Source: ZC4RG30 sp039917615
GTDB taxonomy: Bacteria > Pseudomonadota > Gammaproteobacteria > Steroidobacterales > Steroidobacteraceae
Length of the DNA stretch: 64,000 nucleotides
Reading direction: 5' to 3'
NCBI GenBank assembly: GCA_039917615.1
Contig: JBDSJD010000048.1
Span: 1-64,000 of the forward strand
Positions 32,574 to 42,364 of this stretch are shown here, one piece after another. The notes below the pieces were generated by a model that was given only the letters and a program-made list of their open reading frames with translations, did no database searches and had not been told where the DNA came from. The translations under genes and the position numbers were made by a program. Position 1 is the first letter of the stretch; each line of letters starts with the position of its first letter.

Positions 32574-34427
32574 TCACCCTGAAGCCTTCCGCGATGTAGC
32601 AGGGGAAACCCGGCCCGCATGACTGCCGGCCCATGCCGGAGCCGCTGCAGAAAATCGCCGCTGTTCCCCTGAAGACGGGTGTCGGAAAGCGATTTCCCAG
32701 GCATGCAGACACAGCGGCGGATCTGCCGGCAAAGCCGTCTGGACCAGTGCGGCAACATTGTTGCCGCGATAGGCCTGATCCCCCCTGACCGGATACCCCT
32801 GATGCGCGCAGTGCAGGCGTATCTGGTTGGTGCGCCCGGTCAGCGGCCGCGCCAGCAGCAGGCTGCTGCCATCGACGGCGCGTTCGAGCACCTCGAATTC
32901 AGTGCGAGCGGGCAAGCCGCCGTCGAAATCCACGGCGCGAGTTCCCAGCTCGCCCGGAGCAGTGCTGATGGGCGCGTCACAGGCGTACACATCATCCACA
33001 GGATGACCGAGCACGCGCACGAGGTAGATCTTCTGCACCGCGCCCGCTGCGAACAGGGGCTGCAGCTGACCCGCAAAGAGACGCGTGCGCGCCACGACCA
33101 GCACGCCCGTGGTGTTGGCGTCGAGCCGGTGCGCGGGACGTGGCTTCTGGGGCCGGTAGATCTCTTCCAGCACGAATTGCAGGGTGTTGCGATTGAAGCG
33201 GCCGGCGGCATGCATGGGCAATGGCGCGGGCTTGTTCAATACCACCAGTTCTTCGTCCTCATACAGGAACTGCAGATCGAAGTTGACGTCAGGTTCCACC
33301 TGCTGCGGCAACCGATGCAGATAGCGCTCACCGGCGCGCACGATGCGGTCGACCCCCACAGGTTGATGCCCGCTGTCCAGCATGTTTCCGCTCAGGCATT
33401 CCGCGATCCAGTACTCCGGCGGAAGATGCTTTACGGCATTGCCCAGTGCAACAAGCAGCGTCTGTCCATCACAGCGCTGTGACACGGAGACTGGTCGATG
33501 GTTGTCACGCGGCACACTGCCGGGCAGGGGCTGCGTCAGCGCACGCAGCTGCATCTGCCGCAGCGCAAGGGCGCCGGCCATCTGCTCCTTTGCCGACTTG
33601 TAACAAAACGGGCACGACTGTCCTGGCACGTAGCGCGTGTCCGCCTGCTCGGCGGCACTGAGCGGCGCCAGGCATTTGTAGCACTGGGCAGCGGCCGTCT
33701 CCTGCAACGCGGGATCAACCCCCACCCGCTGATCGAACACGAAGCAGTCACCCTCGTAGTGGGCGCCACCACATTCCTCGAAGTACTTGAGGATTCCACC
33801 ATCCAGTTGCCAGACGTCCCGGAAACCCTGCGACTCCAGGTACGGCGCCGCCTTCTCACAGCGAATGCCGCCGGTGCAGAACGTCACGATGGGCTGCTGC
33901 TTCAATTCCACTGGCAGACGCGCAACAGCAGCCGGGAATTCACGGAACTGGTCCACGCCAATCGGCAATGCATTGCGGAATGTGCCCAGCTTCACTTCAT
34001 AGTCGTTGCGTGCGTCCAGCAGCGTCACCGGGCGACCTTCATCCAGCCAGCGCCGCAACTCCTGCGCGGACACCCGTCGCGAGGTGAAGCGCGCCGGCTC
34101 GATGCCGGGTATGCCGAAGGCAATGATTTCCTTTTTGATGCGCACCAGCATGCGCGTGAATGGCTGCGATGCGGTTTCGCTGTACTTGGCCGCCAGCCCT
34201 TCGAGTCCCGGAATGATCCGCAATTCCGCCAGCAGGCTCTCAATTGATTCCGCGCCGCCGGCAACAAACAGGTTGATGCCCTCGGCGCTGAGCAGGATGG
34301 TGCCCTTGAGCTGCAGTGCCTTGCAGCGCATGAGCAGCGTCGTGCGCAACTCGCGCAGGTTGGCCAGCAGGGCAAATCGATACGCCGCAATATTCTGGAC
34401 GGGCTTGCTCGCAGGCACGGAATTCAT
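32574..34427 (-). CDS. TrhO-RluA fusion: tRNA U34 hydroxylase plus pseudouridine synthase
   Basis: A 617-aa fusion of two RNA-modifying enzymes. Residues about 1-280 match TrhO (YceA), which hydroxylates uridine-34 of some tRNAs for 5-oxyacetyl-uridine synthesis: the rhodanese active site reads FCTGGIRCEKA (Cys about 184), with a zinc-ribbon-like CYKC and CPFC pair (about 249-275). Residues about 330-617 are an RluA-type pseudouridine synthase with catalytic HRLDANTTGVLVVA (Asp about 436) and RTNQIRLHCAH. Family members are normally separate proteins of about 300 aa. ATG at 34427 is preferred to TTG 34436. No internal start separates the halves convincingly. Confidence 0.88.
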   Translation of the reverse strand: MNSVPASKPVQNIAAYRFALLANLRELRTTLLMRCKALQLKGTILLSAEGINLFVAGGAESIESLLAELRIIPGLEGLAAKYSETASQPFTRMLVRIKKEIIAFGIPGIEPARFTSRRVSAQELRRWLDEGRPVTLLDARNDYEVKLGTFRNALPIGVDQFREFPAAVARLPVELKQQPIVTFCTGGIRCEKAAPYLESQGFRDVWQLDGGILKYFEECGGAHYEGDCFVFDQRVGVDPALQETAAAQCYKCLAPLSAAEQADTRYVPGQSCPFCYKSAKEQMAGALALRQMQLRALTQPLPGSVPRDNHRPVSVSQRCDGQTLLVALGNAVKHLPPEYWIAECLSGNMLDSGHQPVGVDRIVRAGERYLHRLPQQVEPDVNFDLQFLYEDEELVVLNKPAPLPMHAAGRFNRNTLQFVLEEIYRPQKPRPAHRLDANTTGVLVVARTRLFAGQLQPLFAAGAVQKIYLVRVLGHPVDDVYACDAPISTAPGELGTRAVDFDGGLPARTEFEVLERAVDGSSLLLARPLTGRTNQIRLHCAHQGYPVRGDQAYRGNNVAALVQTALPADPPLCLHAWEIAFRHPSSGEQRRFSAAAPAWAGSHAGRVSPATSRKASG

Positions 34428-34455
34428 GGGGCGCAAACGGTATCACACACGCCGT

Positions 34456-35160
34456 CTAGGGAGCCCAGTAGACCTCGGGCATCGGCACGCGCTGCACCAG
34501 CAATGCCGCCACTGGCAGCATTGTCCCTGCAGAGCGACTCGCCGCCAGCAACAGGTCCCGCTTGTGCGTCCCGGTGATGAACAGGAACAGCCGCCTCGCC
34601 TGCAGCAGCGCGGCCAGGTTCAGCGAAATCCTTGATGTCGGCTCGGTGGGTGCCAGCATTGCGACACAGGCAGGTGGCGCGGCCGGGTTCAGTGCCGCCG
34701 CCAAGCCAGGACTATCCGGAAAAAGTGATGCGAAATGCCCGTCGTCGCCCATGCCCAGCACCACTGCGTCGAATGGCTGCGCCAGCGACGCCAGGGATTT
34801 CCACACTGCGGCAGCGGCGCCATCGGTAGCAGCGCTGCCGTCATACAGCGGATAGAAGCGCGCCGCAGCCGCGCGTGCGGTCAGCAGCTCCCTGCGCACC
34901 AGCGCTGCATTGCTGCCCGCATGGGATTCGCTGACCCAGCGCTCGTCGGTGAGTGTGACACCCACCTGCGACCAGTCCAGGTGCGCCTCGCGCAAAGCAC
35001 GGAACAGCGGTTGGGGGGTGCGGCCGCCAGCCACGGCGAGGCTCGCTGCGCCACGCTGCTCGAGACCGTTGCGCAGCGCGGACTCCACCTGTTCGCTCAG
35101 CGCCAGCGCCGCCTCCTCCGCACTGGCGAAGCGCTGCAGGATCACGTTTCGCCATTCCAC
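34456..35160 (-). CDS. pgl: 6-phosphogluconolactonase
   Basis: Hydrolyses 6-phosphogluconolactone, the product of Zwf. At 234 aa it has the DevB-type family length, with LAVAGGRTPQPLF, VTLTDERWV, LGMGDDGHFASLFPDS and ITGTHKRDLL. GTG at 35160 overlaps zwf by 19 nt; GTG at 35145 forms a tighter GTGA overlap and is the alternative start. Follows zwf on the same strand. Confidence 0.93.
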   Translation of the reverse strand: MEWRNVILQRFASAEEAALALSEQVESALRNGLEQRGAASLAVAGGRTPQPLFRALREAHLDWSQVGVTLTDERWVSESHAGSNAALVRRELLTARAAAARFYPLYDGSAATDGAAAAVWKSLASLAQPFDAVVLGMGDDGHFASLFPDSPGLAAALNPAAPPACVAMLAPTEPTSRISLNLAALLQARRLFLFITGTHKRDLLLAASRSAGTMLPVAALLVQRVPMPEVYWAP

Positions 35161-36602
35161 GAAAATCCATCGCGACTGATCATCGAGCTGGCCGCTGCCG
35201 GCCCCCAGCTGCCGGCGGTGTAGAGCTTCGGCGGTCCGTCAAACTGTTCCCACCCCGCGCGGATCGGATCAATCCACCGCCAGGCGGCGTCCAGTTCGTC
35301 ACGCCGCATGAACAGGGTCAGGTTGCCCTTGATGATGTCGGTGAGCAGCCGCTCGTAGGCATCCAGTTGGCGGGTCTTGAAGCTGTCGGCCAGGTCCAGC
35401 GACAGATCCACCGGCTTCAGGACCATGATCTCACCGGGATTCTTCGCGAGGATCGTCAGGGTGATGCTGTCCTTGGGCTGCAGCGCAATGGTCAGCCGGT
35501 TGGGCGACTGGCTGCGAGCGTCCGCACCGAAAATCGAATGCGGCACATCCTCGAAGGTGATGACGATCTCGCTGAGCTTTTCCTGCAATCGCTTGCCGGT
35601 GCGCAGGTAAAAAGGCACTCCGGCCCAACGCCAGGTGTCGATTTCCGCCTTGATGGCTACGAAGGTCTCGGTGATGCTGCCGGCCGGCACACCGGATTCT
35701 TCCAGATACGCGACTACCGGTTTGCCAGAGGCGGCGCCAGCCTTGTACTGGCCGCGCACGGTCTTGTTGAGCACATCGCGTCCGGCGATCGGCCGCAGCG
35801 CACGCAACACCTTCAGCTTTTCGTCGCGCATCGCATCGGCATCGCTGGTAGCCGGCGGCTCCATGGCGATGATGCACAGCAGCTGCAGCAGGTGGTTCTG
35901 CACCATGTCGCGCAGCGCCCCGGTCTGGTCATAGAACGGTCCACGCGATTCCATGCCCAGCGTCTCGGCAACGGTGATCTGCACGTGTCGGATGCGGCCA
36001 CGACGCCACAGCGGTTCAAACAGCGCATTGCCGAAACGCAATGCAAGCAGGTTCTGTACCGCCTCCTTGCCGAGGTAGTGATCGATACGGAAGATCTGCG
36101 GCTCGCTGAAGATCGCGCCGACGTGGGCATTGATCTGCGCTGCCGATGCCAGATCCTGTCCGAGCGGCTTTTCCAGCACCACCCGCGACAATGGCGTGGC
36201 GATGCCGGCCCTGCCGATCTGGTCGCAGATATCCGCAAACAACGTTGGCGCAGTGGACAGAAAAAAGATACGGGTCAGGGCCTCGCGACCGCGCAGAAGC
36301 TGCACCAGATCGCCGAAACTGTCGGCGCGCGCAGCGTCGGCGCGCACGAAATACAACCGCTCGGCAAAAGCGATCCATTGGGCGGCATCGAAGCCATCCT
36401 GGGCATGGCGGCGGCAACTGGCTTCCACCTGCGCATGAAAGGTGTCGCGCGTGAGGTCACCGCGCGCTACACCCACCACCCTCGCCTCGGCGGGAAACTG
36501 GCCGGCCACGAAGCGTCGATACAGTGCCGGCAGCAGTTTGCGCATGGCCAGATCGCCAGTGCCACCAAACAGAACCAGGTCAAAGGCTTGAAGTTTTTCC
36601 AT
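35142..36602 (-). CDS. zwf: glucose-6-phosphate 1-dehydrogenase
   Basis: Oxidises glucose 6-phosphate with NAD(P)+. The protein (486 aa from ATG 36602) has the nucleotide fold LVLFGGTGDLAMRKLLPALY at the N-terminus, the active-site RIDHYLGKEAVQNLLALRFGN with the catalytic His, and SRGPFYDQTGALRDMVQNHLLQLL. In-frame starts at 36620 and 36638 are possible but add non-conserved residues. Divergent from edd across 65 bp, so zwf-pgl and edd-eda together form an Entner-Doudoroff locus. Confidence 0.95.
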   Translation of the reverse strand: MEKLQAFDLVLFGGTGDLAMRKLLPALYRRFVAGQFPAEARVVGVARGDLTRDTFHAQVEASCRRHAQDGFDAAQWIAFAERLYFVRADAARADSFGDLVQLLRGREALTRIFFLSTAPTLFADICDQIGRAGIATPLSRVVLEKPLGQDLASAAQINAHVGAIFSEPQIFRIDHYLGKEAVQNLLALRFGNALFEPLWRRGRIRHVQITVAETLGMESRGPFYDQTGALRDMVQNHLLQLLCIIAMEPPATSDADAMRDEKLKVLRALRPIAGRDVLNKTVRGQYKAGAASGKPVVAYLEESGVPAGSITETFVAIKAEIDTWRWAGVPFYLRTGKRLQEKLSEIVITFEDVPHSIFGADARSQSPNRLTIALQPKDSITLTILAKNPGEIMVLKPVDLSLDLADSFKTRQLDAYERLLTDIIKGNLTLFMRRDELDAAWRWIDPIRAGWEQFDGPPKLYTAGSWGPAAASSMISRDGFSWNGET

Positions 36603-36667
36603 CCGGTAATAATCCTGCATCTCTCTAACGATGGACAATCAGGCCGTGCTTGCCTAGTGTGGATAGC

Positions 36668-38497
36668 ATGATCGCATTACCCGCGCAGGCGCATCCAACA
36701 GTTGCAGCTGTCACCGAACGGATTGTTCGCCGTAGCGCCCCGCTGCGAAACCAGTACCTGGAACGCATGCTGGCCGCGCATCGTGATGGCCCGGCCCGCG
36801 CCCAGCATGGCTGCGCCAACCTGGCGCATGGCTTTGCAGCCGCAGGTCCCGACAAGGCCGCACTGCGCAGCAAGCCCTGGCCGAACATTGCCATCGTCTC
36901 GGCCTACAACGACATGTTATCGGCGCACCAGCCCTATGAGCGCTATCCATCGCTCATCCGGGCGGCCGCGCGCGACGCTGGCGCGATTGCACAGTTTGCA
37001 GGGGGTGTGCCCGCCATGTGCGACGGCGTCACCCAGGGCACCGAATCGATGGAACTGTCGCTCTTCAGCCGCGATGTCATTGCGATGAGCACTGCGGTAG
37101 CGCTGTCTCACAACATGTTCGACGCCGCCCTGCTGCTCGGCATTTGCGACAAGATCGTCCCCGGGTTGTTCATCGGCGCCATGGCATTTGGCCACTTGCC
37201 GATGATTTTCGTACCCAGCGGCCCCATGGCCTCGGGGATGTCCAATCCCGAGAAGTCGCGCATCCGCAATCTGTATGCGCAGGGCAAAGCCACGCGCGAT
37301 GAGCTTCTTGCGGCGGAATCGGCCAGCTATCACGACGTCGGCACCTGCACGTTCTACGGCACCGCCAACAGCAACCAGATGCTGATGGAGATCATGGGCC
37401 TGCATATGCCAGGCGCCGCATTCGTGCCGCCGAATACGCCGCTGCGCGATCAGCTCACCATTGCGGCGACACGGCGCGCAGCAGCACTCAGCGCGGCAGG
37501 TGGCGGCTACATGCCGGTATCGCAGATGATCGACGAACGCAGCTTCGTCAACGCGATTGTGGGTCTCCTGGCCACCGGAGGTTCGACCAATCACACCATT
37601 CATCTGGTGGCCATGGCGCATGCCGCCGGCATCACGATCAACTGGGATGATTTCCATGAGCTCTCCGCGGTGGTGCCATTGCTGGCGCGCATCTATCCGA
37701 ATGGCAAAGCCGATATCAATCACTTCCAGGCGGCCGGCGGCATGGGATTCCTCATCCGCGAGTTGCTCACCGCAGGCCTGCTGCACGAGAACGTGAAGAC
37801 AGTCGCGGGCGCGGGGCTGTCGGCCTATGCCCAAGAGCCGGCACTCACCGCAAGCGGCGTCGCCTGGCAGGATGCTCCTGCTGAAAGTCGTGACCTCAAT
37901 GTATTGCGCGGCGCGCAGGCGCCATTCAGCACTGACGGTGGTCTGCGGCTGCTGTGCGGCAACCTCGGTCGCTCGGTCATCAAGGTGTCGGCCGTTGCGC
38001 CAGAACACCAGGTGGTCGAAGCGCCTGCCCTGGTGTTCACGGATCAGGCGCAAGTCCTCGACGCCTATCGCGCCGGCAGACTGACACGCGATGTGGTGGT
38101 GGTGGTGCGCGAGCAGGGCCCGCGGGCCAATGGCATGCCGGAGCTTCACAAGCTCACACCGACGCTGTCGGTGCTGCAATCCCAGGGGCATCATGTTGCG
38201 CTTGTCACCGATGGCCGCATGTCCGGTGCATCCGGAACGGTGCCGGCAGCCATTCATCTGTCACCGGAAAGTATTTGCGGCGGGCCGTTGGCGCGAGTGC
38301 GCGACGGCGATGTCATTCGTCTCGATGCCCACGCCGGCACACTCGAACTGCTGACCGATGCCGCTGAATTCGCCCGCAGAGCACCGGCCCTCGCTGTCAA
38401 TTACTCAGCAACCGGCGGCAGCGGTCGAGAACTGTTCGCGAGTTTCCGCGCCCACGCCACCGACGCCGAATCCGGCGCAAGGACCTGCAACCCATGA
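36668..38497 (+). CDS. edd: phosphogluconate dehydratase
   Basis: Iron-sulfur dehydratase that makes 2-keto-3-deoxy-6-phosphogluconate from 6-phosphogluconate. The 609-aa protein aligns along its length with Edd: NLAHGFAA, SAYNDMLSAHQPYE, GGVPAMCDGVTQG, VGTCTFYGTANSNQM, LLATGGSTNHTIHLVAMA and TDGRMSGASGTVPAAIH. The Cys residues in MCDG, GICDK and GTCTF are candidates for cluster ligation. ATG at 36668 is favoured over TTG 36650 and GTG 36659. Overlaps eda by 4 nt. Confidence 0.96.
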   Translation: MIALPAQAHPTVAAVTERIVRRSAPLRNQYLERMLAAHRDGPARAQHGCANLAHGFAAAGPDKAALRSKPWPNIAIVSAYNDMLSAHQPYERYPSLIRAAARDAGAIAQFAGGVPAMCDGVTQGTESMELSLFSRDVIAMSTAVALSHNMFDAALLLGICDKIVPGLFIGAMAFGHLPMIFVPSGPMASGMSNPEKSRIRNLYAQGKATRDELLAAESASYHDVGTCTFYGTANSNQMLMEIMGLHMPGAAFVPPNTPLRDQLTIAATRRAAALSAAGGGYMPVSQMIDERSFVNAIVGLLATGGSTNHTIHLVAMAHAAGITINWDDFHELSAVVPLLARIYPNGKADINHFQAAGGMGFLIRELLTAGLLHENVKTVAGAGLSAYAQEPALTASGVAWQDAPAESRDLNVLRGAQAPFSTDGGLRLLCGNLGRSVIKVSAVAPEHQVVEAPALVFTDQAQVLDAYRAGRLTRDVVVVVREQGPRANGMPELHKLTPTLSVLQSQGHHVALVTDGRMSGASGTVPAAIHLSPESICGGPLARVRDGDVIRLDAHAGTLELLTDAAEFARRAPALAVNYSATGGSGRELFASFRAHATDAESGARTCNP

Positions 38498-39132
38498 CGC
38501 TAGCGCTTCTCGACATCCTGCGGCGCGCGCCGGTGGTACCGGTGATCGTGATCCACGATCTGGAAACCGCCGTGCCATTGGCCGATGCACTGGTGGCTGG
38601 CGGGCTAACCGTATTGGAAGTGACATTGCGCACCCCCGCCGGGCTTCCCGCCATTGCCGCGATGCGCCGCGCTGTGCCTGAAGCCATCGTCGGCGTTGGA
38701 ACACTGTCATCTCCCGATCAGTTTCAGTCCGTCACCGACGCCGGCGCGCAGTTCGGCGTGTCACCGGGACTGACGCCGGCGCTTGCAGCAGCGAGTCGCA
38801 AGGTCCCCTGGCCGTTCCTGCCCGGCGTCATGACTCCGGGGGAACTGATGCTGGCGCGCGAACTGGGCTTCAAGCTCTGCAAGCTGTTTCCCGCACAGCA
38901 GGCCGGTGGCATCGGCATGCTCAAGGCCCTGCACTCTGTCTTTCCGGATGTCGGCTTCTGCCCCACCGGTGGCATTTCTCGCGACAACGCCGCGGACTTC
39001 CTGGCGTTGCCGAATGTGCATTGCGTGGGCGGTTCGTGGGTGGCGCCGACGGACCTGGTGATGGCTGGCGACTGGCTTGGTATCCGCAAGCTGGCACAGG
39101 ATGCTGCAGCGTTACCGCGCCGCGCTGTTTGA
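38494..39132 (+). CDS. eda: KDPG aldolase
   Basis: Splits 2-keto-3-deoxy-6-phosphogluconate into pyruvate and glyceraldehyde 3-phosphate. At 212 aa it has the family length, with LEVTLRTPAGL (catalytic Glu), the Schiff-base Lys in KLCKLFPAQQAGG, and the phosphate site CPTGGISRDNAADFL. ATGA overlap with edd shows coupled translation. Confidence 0.96.
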   Translation: MTLALLDILRRAPVVPVIVIHDLETAVPLADALVAGGLTVLEVTLRTPAGLPAIAAMRRAVPEAIVGVGTLSSPDQFQSVTDAGAQFGVSPGLTPALAAASRKVPWPFLPGVMTPGELMLARELGFKLCKLFPAQQAGGIGMLKALHSVFPDVGFCPTGGISRDNAADFLALPNVHCVGGSWVAPTDLVMAGDWLGIRKLAQDAAALPRRAV

Positions 39133-39214
39133 TGAACACATTGCGAGTCACTCGATGCCGTGTCGCTGTGGTGCCAGCTTCTGCAACCAATCAGGAACAT
39201 TCAAGGGGTAGGTC

Positions 39215-39742
39215 ATGACTGCATTCAGCAGGTTCGGCGCCGCACTGGGCACAATGATCCTGGCCGTGTCCGCACAGGCGGCCGCACCAGCGCAGCCGGA
39301 ATACGTCACGATCCGCATGGAGATCAGCGTTGCAAAGCCAGCCGCAGAGGTCTGGTCGAAGGTCGGCAAATACTGCGATATCGCCGCATGGCTCATGGTT
39401 GAGTGCAAGATCACCTCGGGCGACGGCGGCATCGGCACCGTACGCTCGCTCGACAGCGGGCGAGTCAGCGAGATCCTCGTTGCGCAGACCGAACTCTCAT
39501 ACGGGTACACGCAACCCGTCGTGGAAGGAAAGTTCTACAACCTGTATCACGGCTTCATGGAAGCAAGGCCAGTGACGGGGACCACGTCGAAGCTCATCTA
39601 CACACTGATGCTGGATGTCTCCGACAAACCGGATCAGGCAGCGAAAGACGCAGATGTCACTCGCCGCCGCGGCCGGTTCGAGACTGCGTTGAAAAACATG
39701 AAGGGCATTGCCGAAGGTACGGGCGCATCCGCAGCGAAATAG
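39215..39742 (+). CDS. secreted SRPBCC-fold protein of unknown function
   Basis: A 175-aa protein with an N-terminal signal peptide (hydrophobic core to about residue 23, AQAAAPAQ) followed by a helix-grip SRPBCC domain recognisable by MEISVAKPAAEVWSKVGKYCDIAAWL and the C-terminal long helix RRGRFETALKNMKGIAEG. Such periplasmic members of the polyketide-cyclase-like superfamily bind hydrophobic ligands, but none is assigned here. It lies 82 nt after eda and 11 nt before a DUF3293 gene. Confidence 0.7.
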   Translation: MTAFSRFGAALGTMILAVSAQAAAPAQPEYVTIRMEISVAKPAAEVWSKVGKYCDIAAWLMVECKITSGDGGIGTVRSLDSGRVSEILVAQTELSYGYTQPVVEGKFYNLYHGFMEARPVTGTTSKLIYTLMLDVSDKPDQAAKDADVTRRRGRFETALKNMKGIAEGTGASAAK

Positions 39743-39753
39743 GCGCACACGCC

Positions 39754-40179
39754 GTGGACGACGCGCGGCGCAAGGCTTTTCTCGCCGCAATCTATCGCTT
39801 CGATTCTGAGGATGGAGAACTGCTGCTGACAGTGGATTCTCCGAACGCGGCCCTGTTGGACTTACTTCACAGCCGCGGCACCCAAAGCGCGGCGGTTATC
39901 ACCGCGTTCAATCCACAAGGCCGCCGCCAGGACGATACCCTCAACCGCGCAGCGCAGGATGTGCTGCTTCGCGACCTCACAACTGCAGGCCACGATATTT
40001 TTCCGGGCCGCAACGAAGATCCGGACGGTCGCTGGCCTGTGGAGGCAAGCTTTCTCGTGCTCGGAATCAGCCTGTCGGCCGCGCGGGCACTCGCCGCGCG
40101 TCACAACCAGCTGGCATTTCTCTGGGCGGATGCAGTCACCGCGACGCCGCGGCTCATCGAGACCGCGGCATCCGCTTGA
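39754..40179 (+). CDS. DUF3293 domain protein
   Basis: A 141-aa cytoplasmic protein starting from GTG at 39754 (MDDARRKAFLAAIYRFD). The middle contains VITAFNPQGRRQDDTLNR, the pattern typical of DUF3293, followed by GRWPVEASFLVLGISLSAARALAARHNQLAFLWAD. No known activity. The frame upstream of 39754 belongs to the overlapping SRPBCC gene and is not counted. Confidence 0.75.
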   Translation: MDDARRKAFLAAIYRFDSEDGELLLTVDSPNAALLDLLHSRGTQSAAVITAFNPQGRRQDDTLNRAAQDVLLRDLTTAGHDIFPGRNEDPDGRWPVEASFLVLGISLSAARALAARHNQLAFLWADAVTATPRLIETAASA

Positions 40180-40198
40180 GCGCTTCCGCCTTGCGCGA

Positions 40199-42310
40199 TT
40201 ACGCCTTGCGCGATTCTGCCCACTCCGCGAACGTGCCGCTGGATCCAGCCAGCTCTCTGAGCAGCGCCGAAGGCGTCCAGTCCTTCGGATTGCCGATCTT
40301 CGCGTACTTGTTCAGCCCCGCGAGCACGGTGTCCAGCCCGATCTGGTCGGCATAGAACATCGGTCCACCACGGCGGCGTGGAAATGCATAGCCCGAGGTG
40401 TAAACCACGTCGATATCGCCAGGCCGCAGGGCGACGCCCTCTTCGAGCAGCTTCGCACCCTCGTTGATCATCGCGTAGATGCAGCGCTCGACGATCTCCT
40501 TGCGTGTGATGGGCACGCCGCGCGCAATGCCGAGTTTCGCGCCCTCGGCAGCCAGGAGTTGCAAGGCTTCATCATGGGGCAACCGCTCGCGCGAACCGGC
40601 CTCATAACGGTAGTAGCCCTTGCCGCTCTTCTGTCCCAGCCAGTCCTTTTCGAACAGAGCCTGCGAAGCGCGGTAAAAAGTCGGATCGTCCTTCGGCACA
40701 TGATCCGGGTTGGCGCGGCGCGCTTTCACGCCAACGTCCACGCCCGACATGTCGAACACGGCGAGGATGCCCATGGCCATACCGAAGTCCTCGAGTGCGC
40801 CGTCCACATCCGCCGGCAGCGCCCCCTCCAGCGTCAGGCGCTCGGCCTCGCGGGCGTAAGCGTCCATCATGCGGTTGCCGATGAAACCGTAACTCACCTT
40901 CGAGACTACGCCGATTTTCTTTACCTTCTTCGCCACCGCGAACGCCGTGGCCAGAACGTCGCGCGAGATGCTGTCGGTGCGCACGATTTCAAGCAGCCGC
41001 GTGACATTCGCGGGGCTGAAGAAATGCAGGCCGACCACGTCGCCCGGGCGTTTCGTGGCGGCGGCGATCTGATTGATGTCCAGCGTCGAGGTGTTGGTCG
41101 AAAGAATCGCGCCGGGTTTCATCACGCGGTCGAGTTCGGCGAAGATCTTCTTTTTGAGGTTCATGTCCTCGAACACGGCCTCGATGGCGAGGTCCACATC
41201 CGCGAAATCCTCATAACGGGTGCTGGGCTTGATGAGCCCCATGCGCTTCTCTACATCAGCCGGCGTCATGCGGCCGCGCTTCACGCTGGCTTCGTAGTTC
41301 TTGCGGATCACGCCCATCCCGCGCTCGACGGCCACCGGATCCACGTCCAGCAATATCACTGGGATATCCACGTTGGCAAAAGCCATCGCTATGCCACCAC
41401 CCATGGTGCCCGAGCCGATGATGCCGACGCTGCCGATATTGCGCGGCTTGTCGGCTTCGGTGATGCCCGGCACATCGGTCACGGCGCGTTCGGCGAAGAA
41501 CAGGTGCCGCATCGCCTTGGATTCAGGCGTGCCCAGCGAGCCGTCGCTGATGGCGCGCTCAACCGCGAGCCCCTGCTCGAAGGGCAGCTCCCAGGAAGCG
41601 CGCACCGCAGCGATGTCGAGTTCTGGCGTTATCACGCCCTTGTGCATCTTCGCCGACTGCGCGCGGATCGCAGCGAGCTGCGCGTCGGTGAGCGGCGTGA
41701 CCTTGTTGTCGCGCACGCGGCGCGGACCCTTGCCTGCAGCGACCAGCTGCTTCGCATAGGCGATCGCCGCGGCACGCAGATCGCCTTCGGCAACCTCATC
41801 AATCAGGCCCAGCGTCTTTGCCTCTTCCGCGCCCACCGGCTTGCCGTCGAGGATCAAGCCCAGCGCCTTCTCCGCGCCGATCAGCCTCGGCAGGCGCTGC
41901 GTGCCAACGGCACCCGGCACCACCCCGAGCGTGATCTCCGGAAAGCCCAGCTTCGCCGCCTTGTCCGCAATGCGGTAGTGACCGGCGAGCGCGACTTCCA
42001 CTCCGCCGCCGAGCGCAGTGCCATGCACCGCCACGACGATGGGAAACGGCAGCAACTCAAACTCAGTCAGCACGTCACGCAGATCGGGAGGCAGCATCGG
42101 GCCACCGAATTCCTTGATATCGGCTCCGGCGATGAAGGTTCGGCCCGCGCAGATCAGCAGCACAGCCTGCACATCCTGGCGCTCCGCCAGTTCACGCGTG
42201 ATGGAGAGCAGGCCGCGGCGGATCGCGGTGGAAATGGCGTTCACCGGCGGGCTGTCTACGGTGATGATGGCAATGCCGCCTTCGACGACATAACTAATGG
42301 GCTGGCTCAA
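40199..42310 (-). CDS. bifunctional enoyl-CoA hydratase / 3-hydroxyacyl-CoA dehydrogenase
   Basis: Catalyses two beta-oxidation steps on acyl-CoA. The 703-aa protein has an N-terminal crotonase domain (oxyanion-hole pattern RTFIAGADIKEF and VHGTALGGGVEVALAGHYRIA), a central NAD-binding 3-hydroxyacyl-CoA dehydrogenase domain (GIIGSGTMGGGIAMAFAN, VGLHFFSPANVTRLLEIV) and two C-terminal helical domains. TTG at 42310 is preferred: AAGGAG lies 8 nt upstream, whereas GTG at 42319 abuts that site. FadJ-like; no thiolase gene is adjacent, so I leave the symbol empty. Confidence 0.92.
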   Translation of the reverse strand: MSQPISYVVEGGIAIITVDSPPVNAISTAIRRGLLSITRELAERQDVQAVLLICAGRTFIAGADIKEFGGPMLPPDLRDVLTEFELLPFPIVVAVHGTALGGGVEVALAGHYRIADKAAKLGFPEITLGVVPGAVGTQRLPRLIGAEKALGLILDGKPVGAEEAKTLGLIDEVAEGDLRAAAIAYAKQLVAAGKGPRRVRDNKVTPLTDAQLAAIRAQSAKMHKGVITPELDIAAVRASWELPFEQGLAVERAISDGSLGTPESKAMRHLFFAERAVTDVPGITEADKPRNIGSVGIIGSGTMGGGIAMAFANVDIPVILLDVDPVAVERGMGVIRKNYEASVKRGRMTPADVEKRMGLIKPSTRYEDFADVDLAIEAVFEDMNLKKKIFAELDRVMKPGAILSTNTSTLDINQIAAATKRPGDVVGLHFFSPANVTRLLEIVRTDSISRDVLATAFAVAKKVKKIGVVSKVSYGFIGNRMMDAYAREAERLTLEGALPADVDGALEDFGMAMGILAVFDMSGVDVGVKARRANPDHVPKDDPTFYRASQALFEKDWLGQKSGKGYYRYEAGSRERLPHDEALQLLAAEGAKLGIARGVPITRKEIVERCIYAMINEGAKLLEEGVALRPGDIDVVYTSGYAFPRRRGGPMFYADQIGLDTVLAGLNKYAKIGNPKDWTPSALLRELAGSSGTFAEWAESRKA

Positions 42311-42364
42311 AATACTCACTCCTTGCTGGGTCGCCCGGAGCGTTTCGTCCGGCCGGCGCGCATT

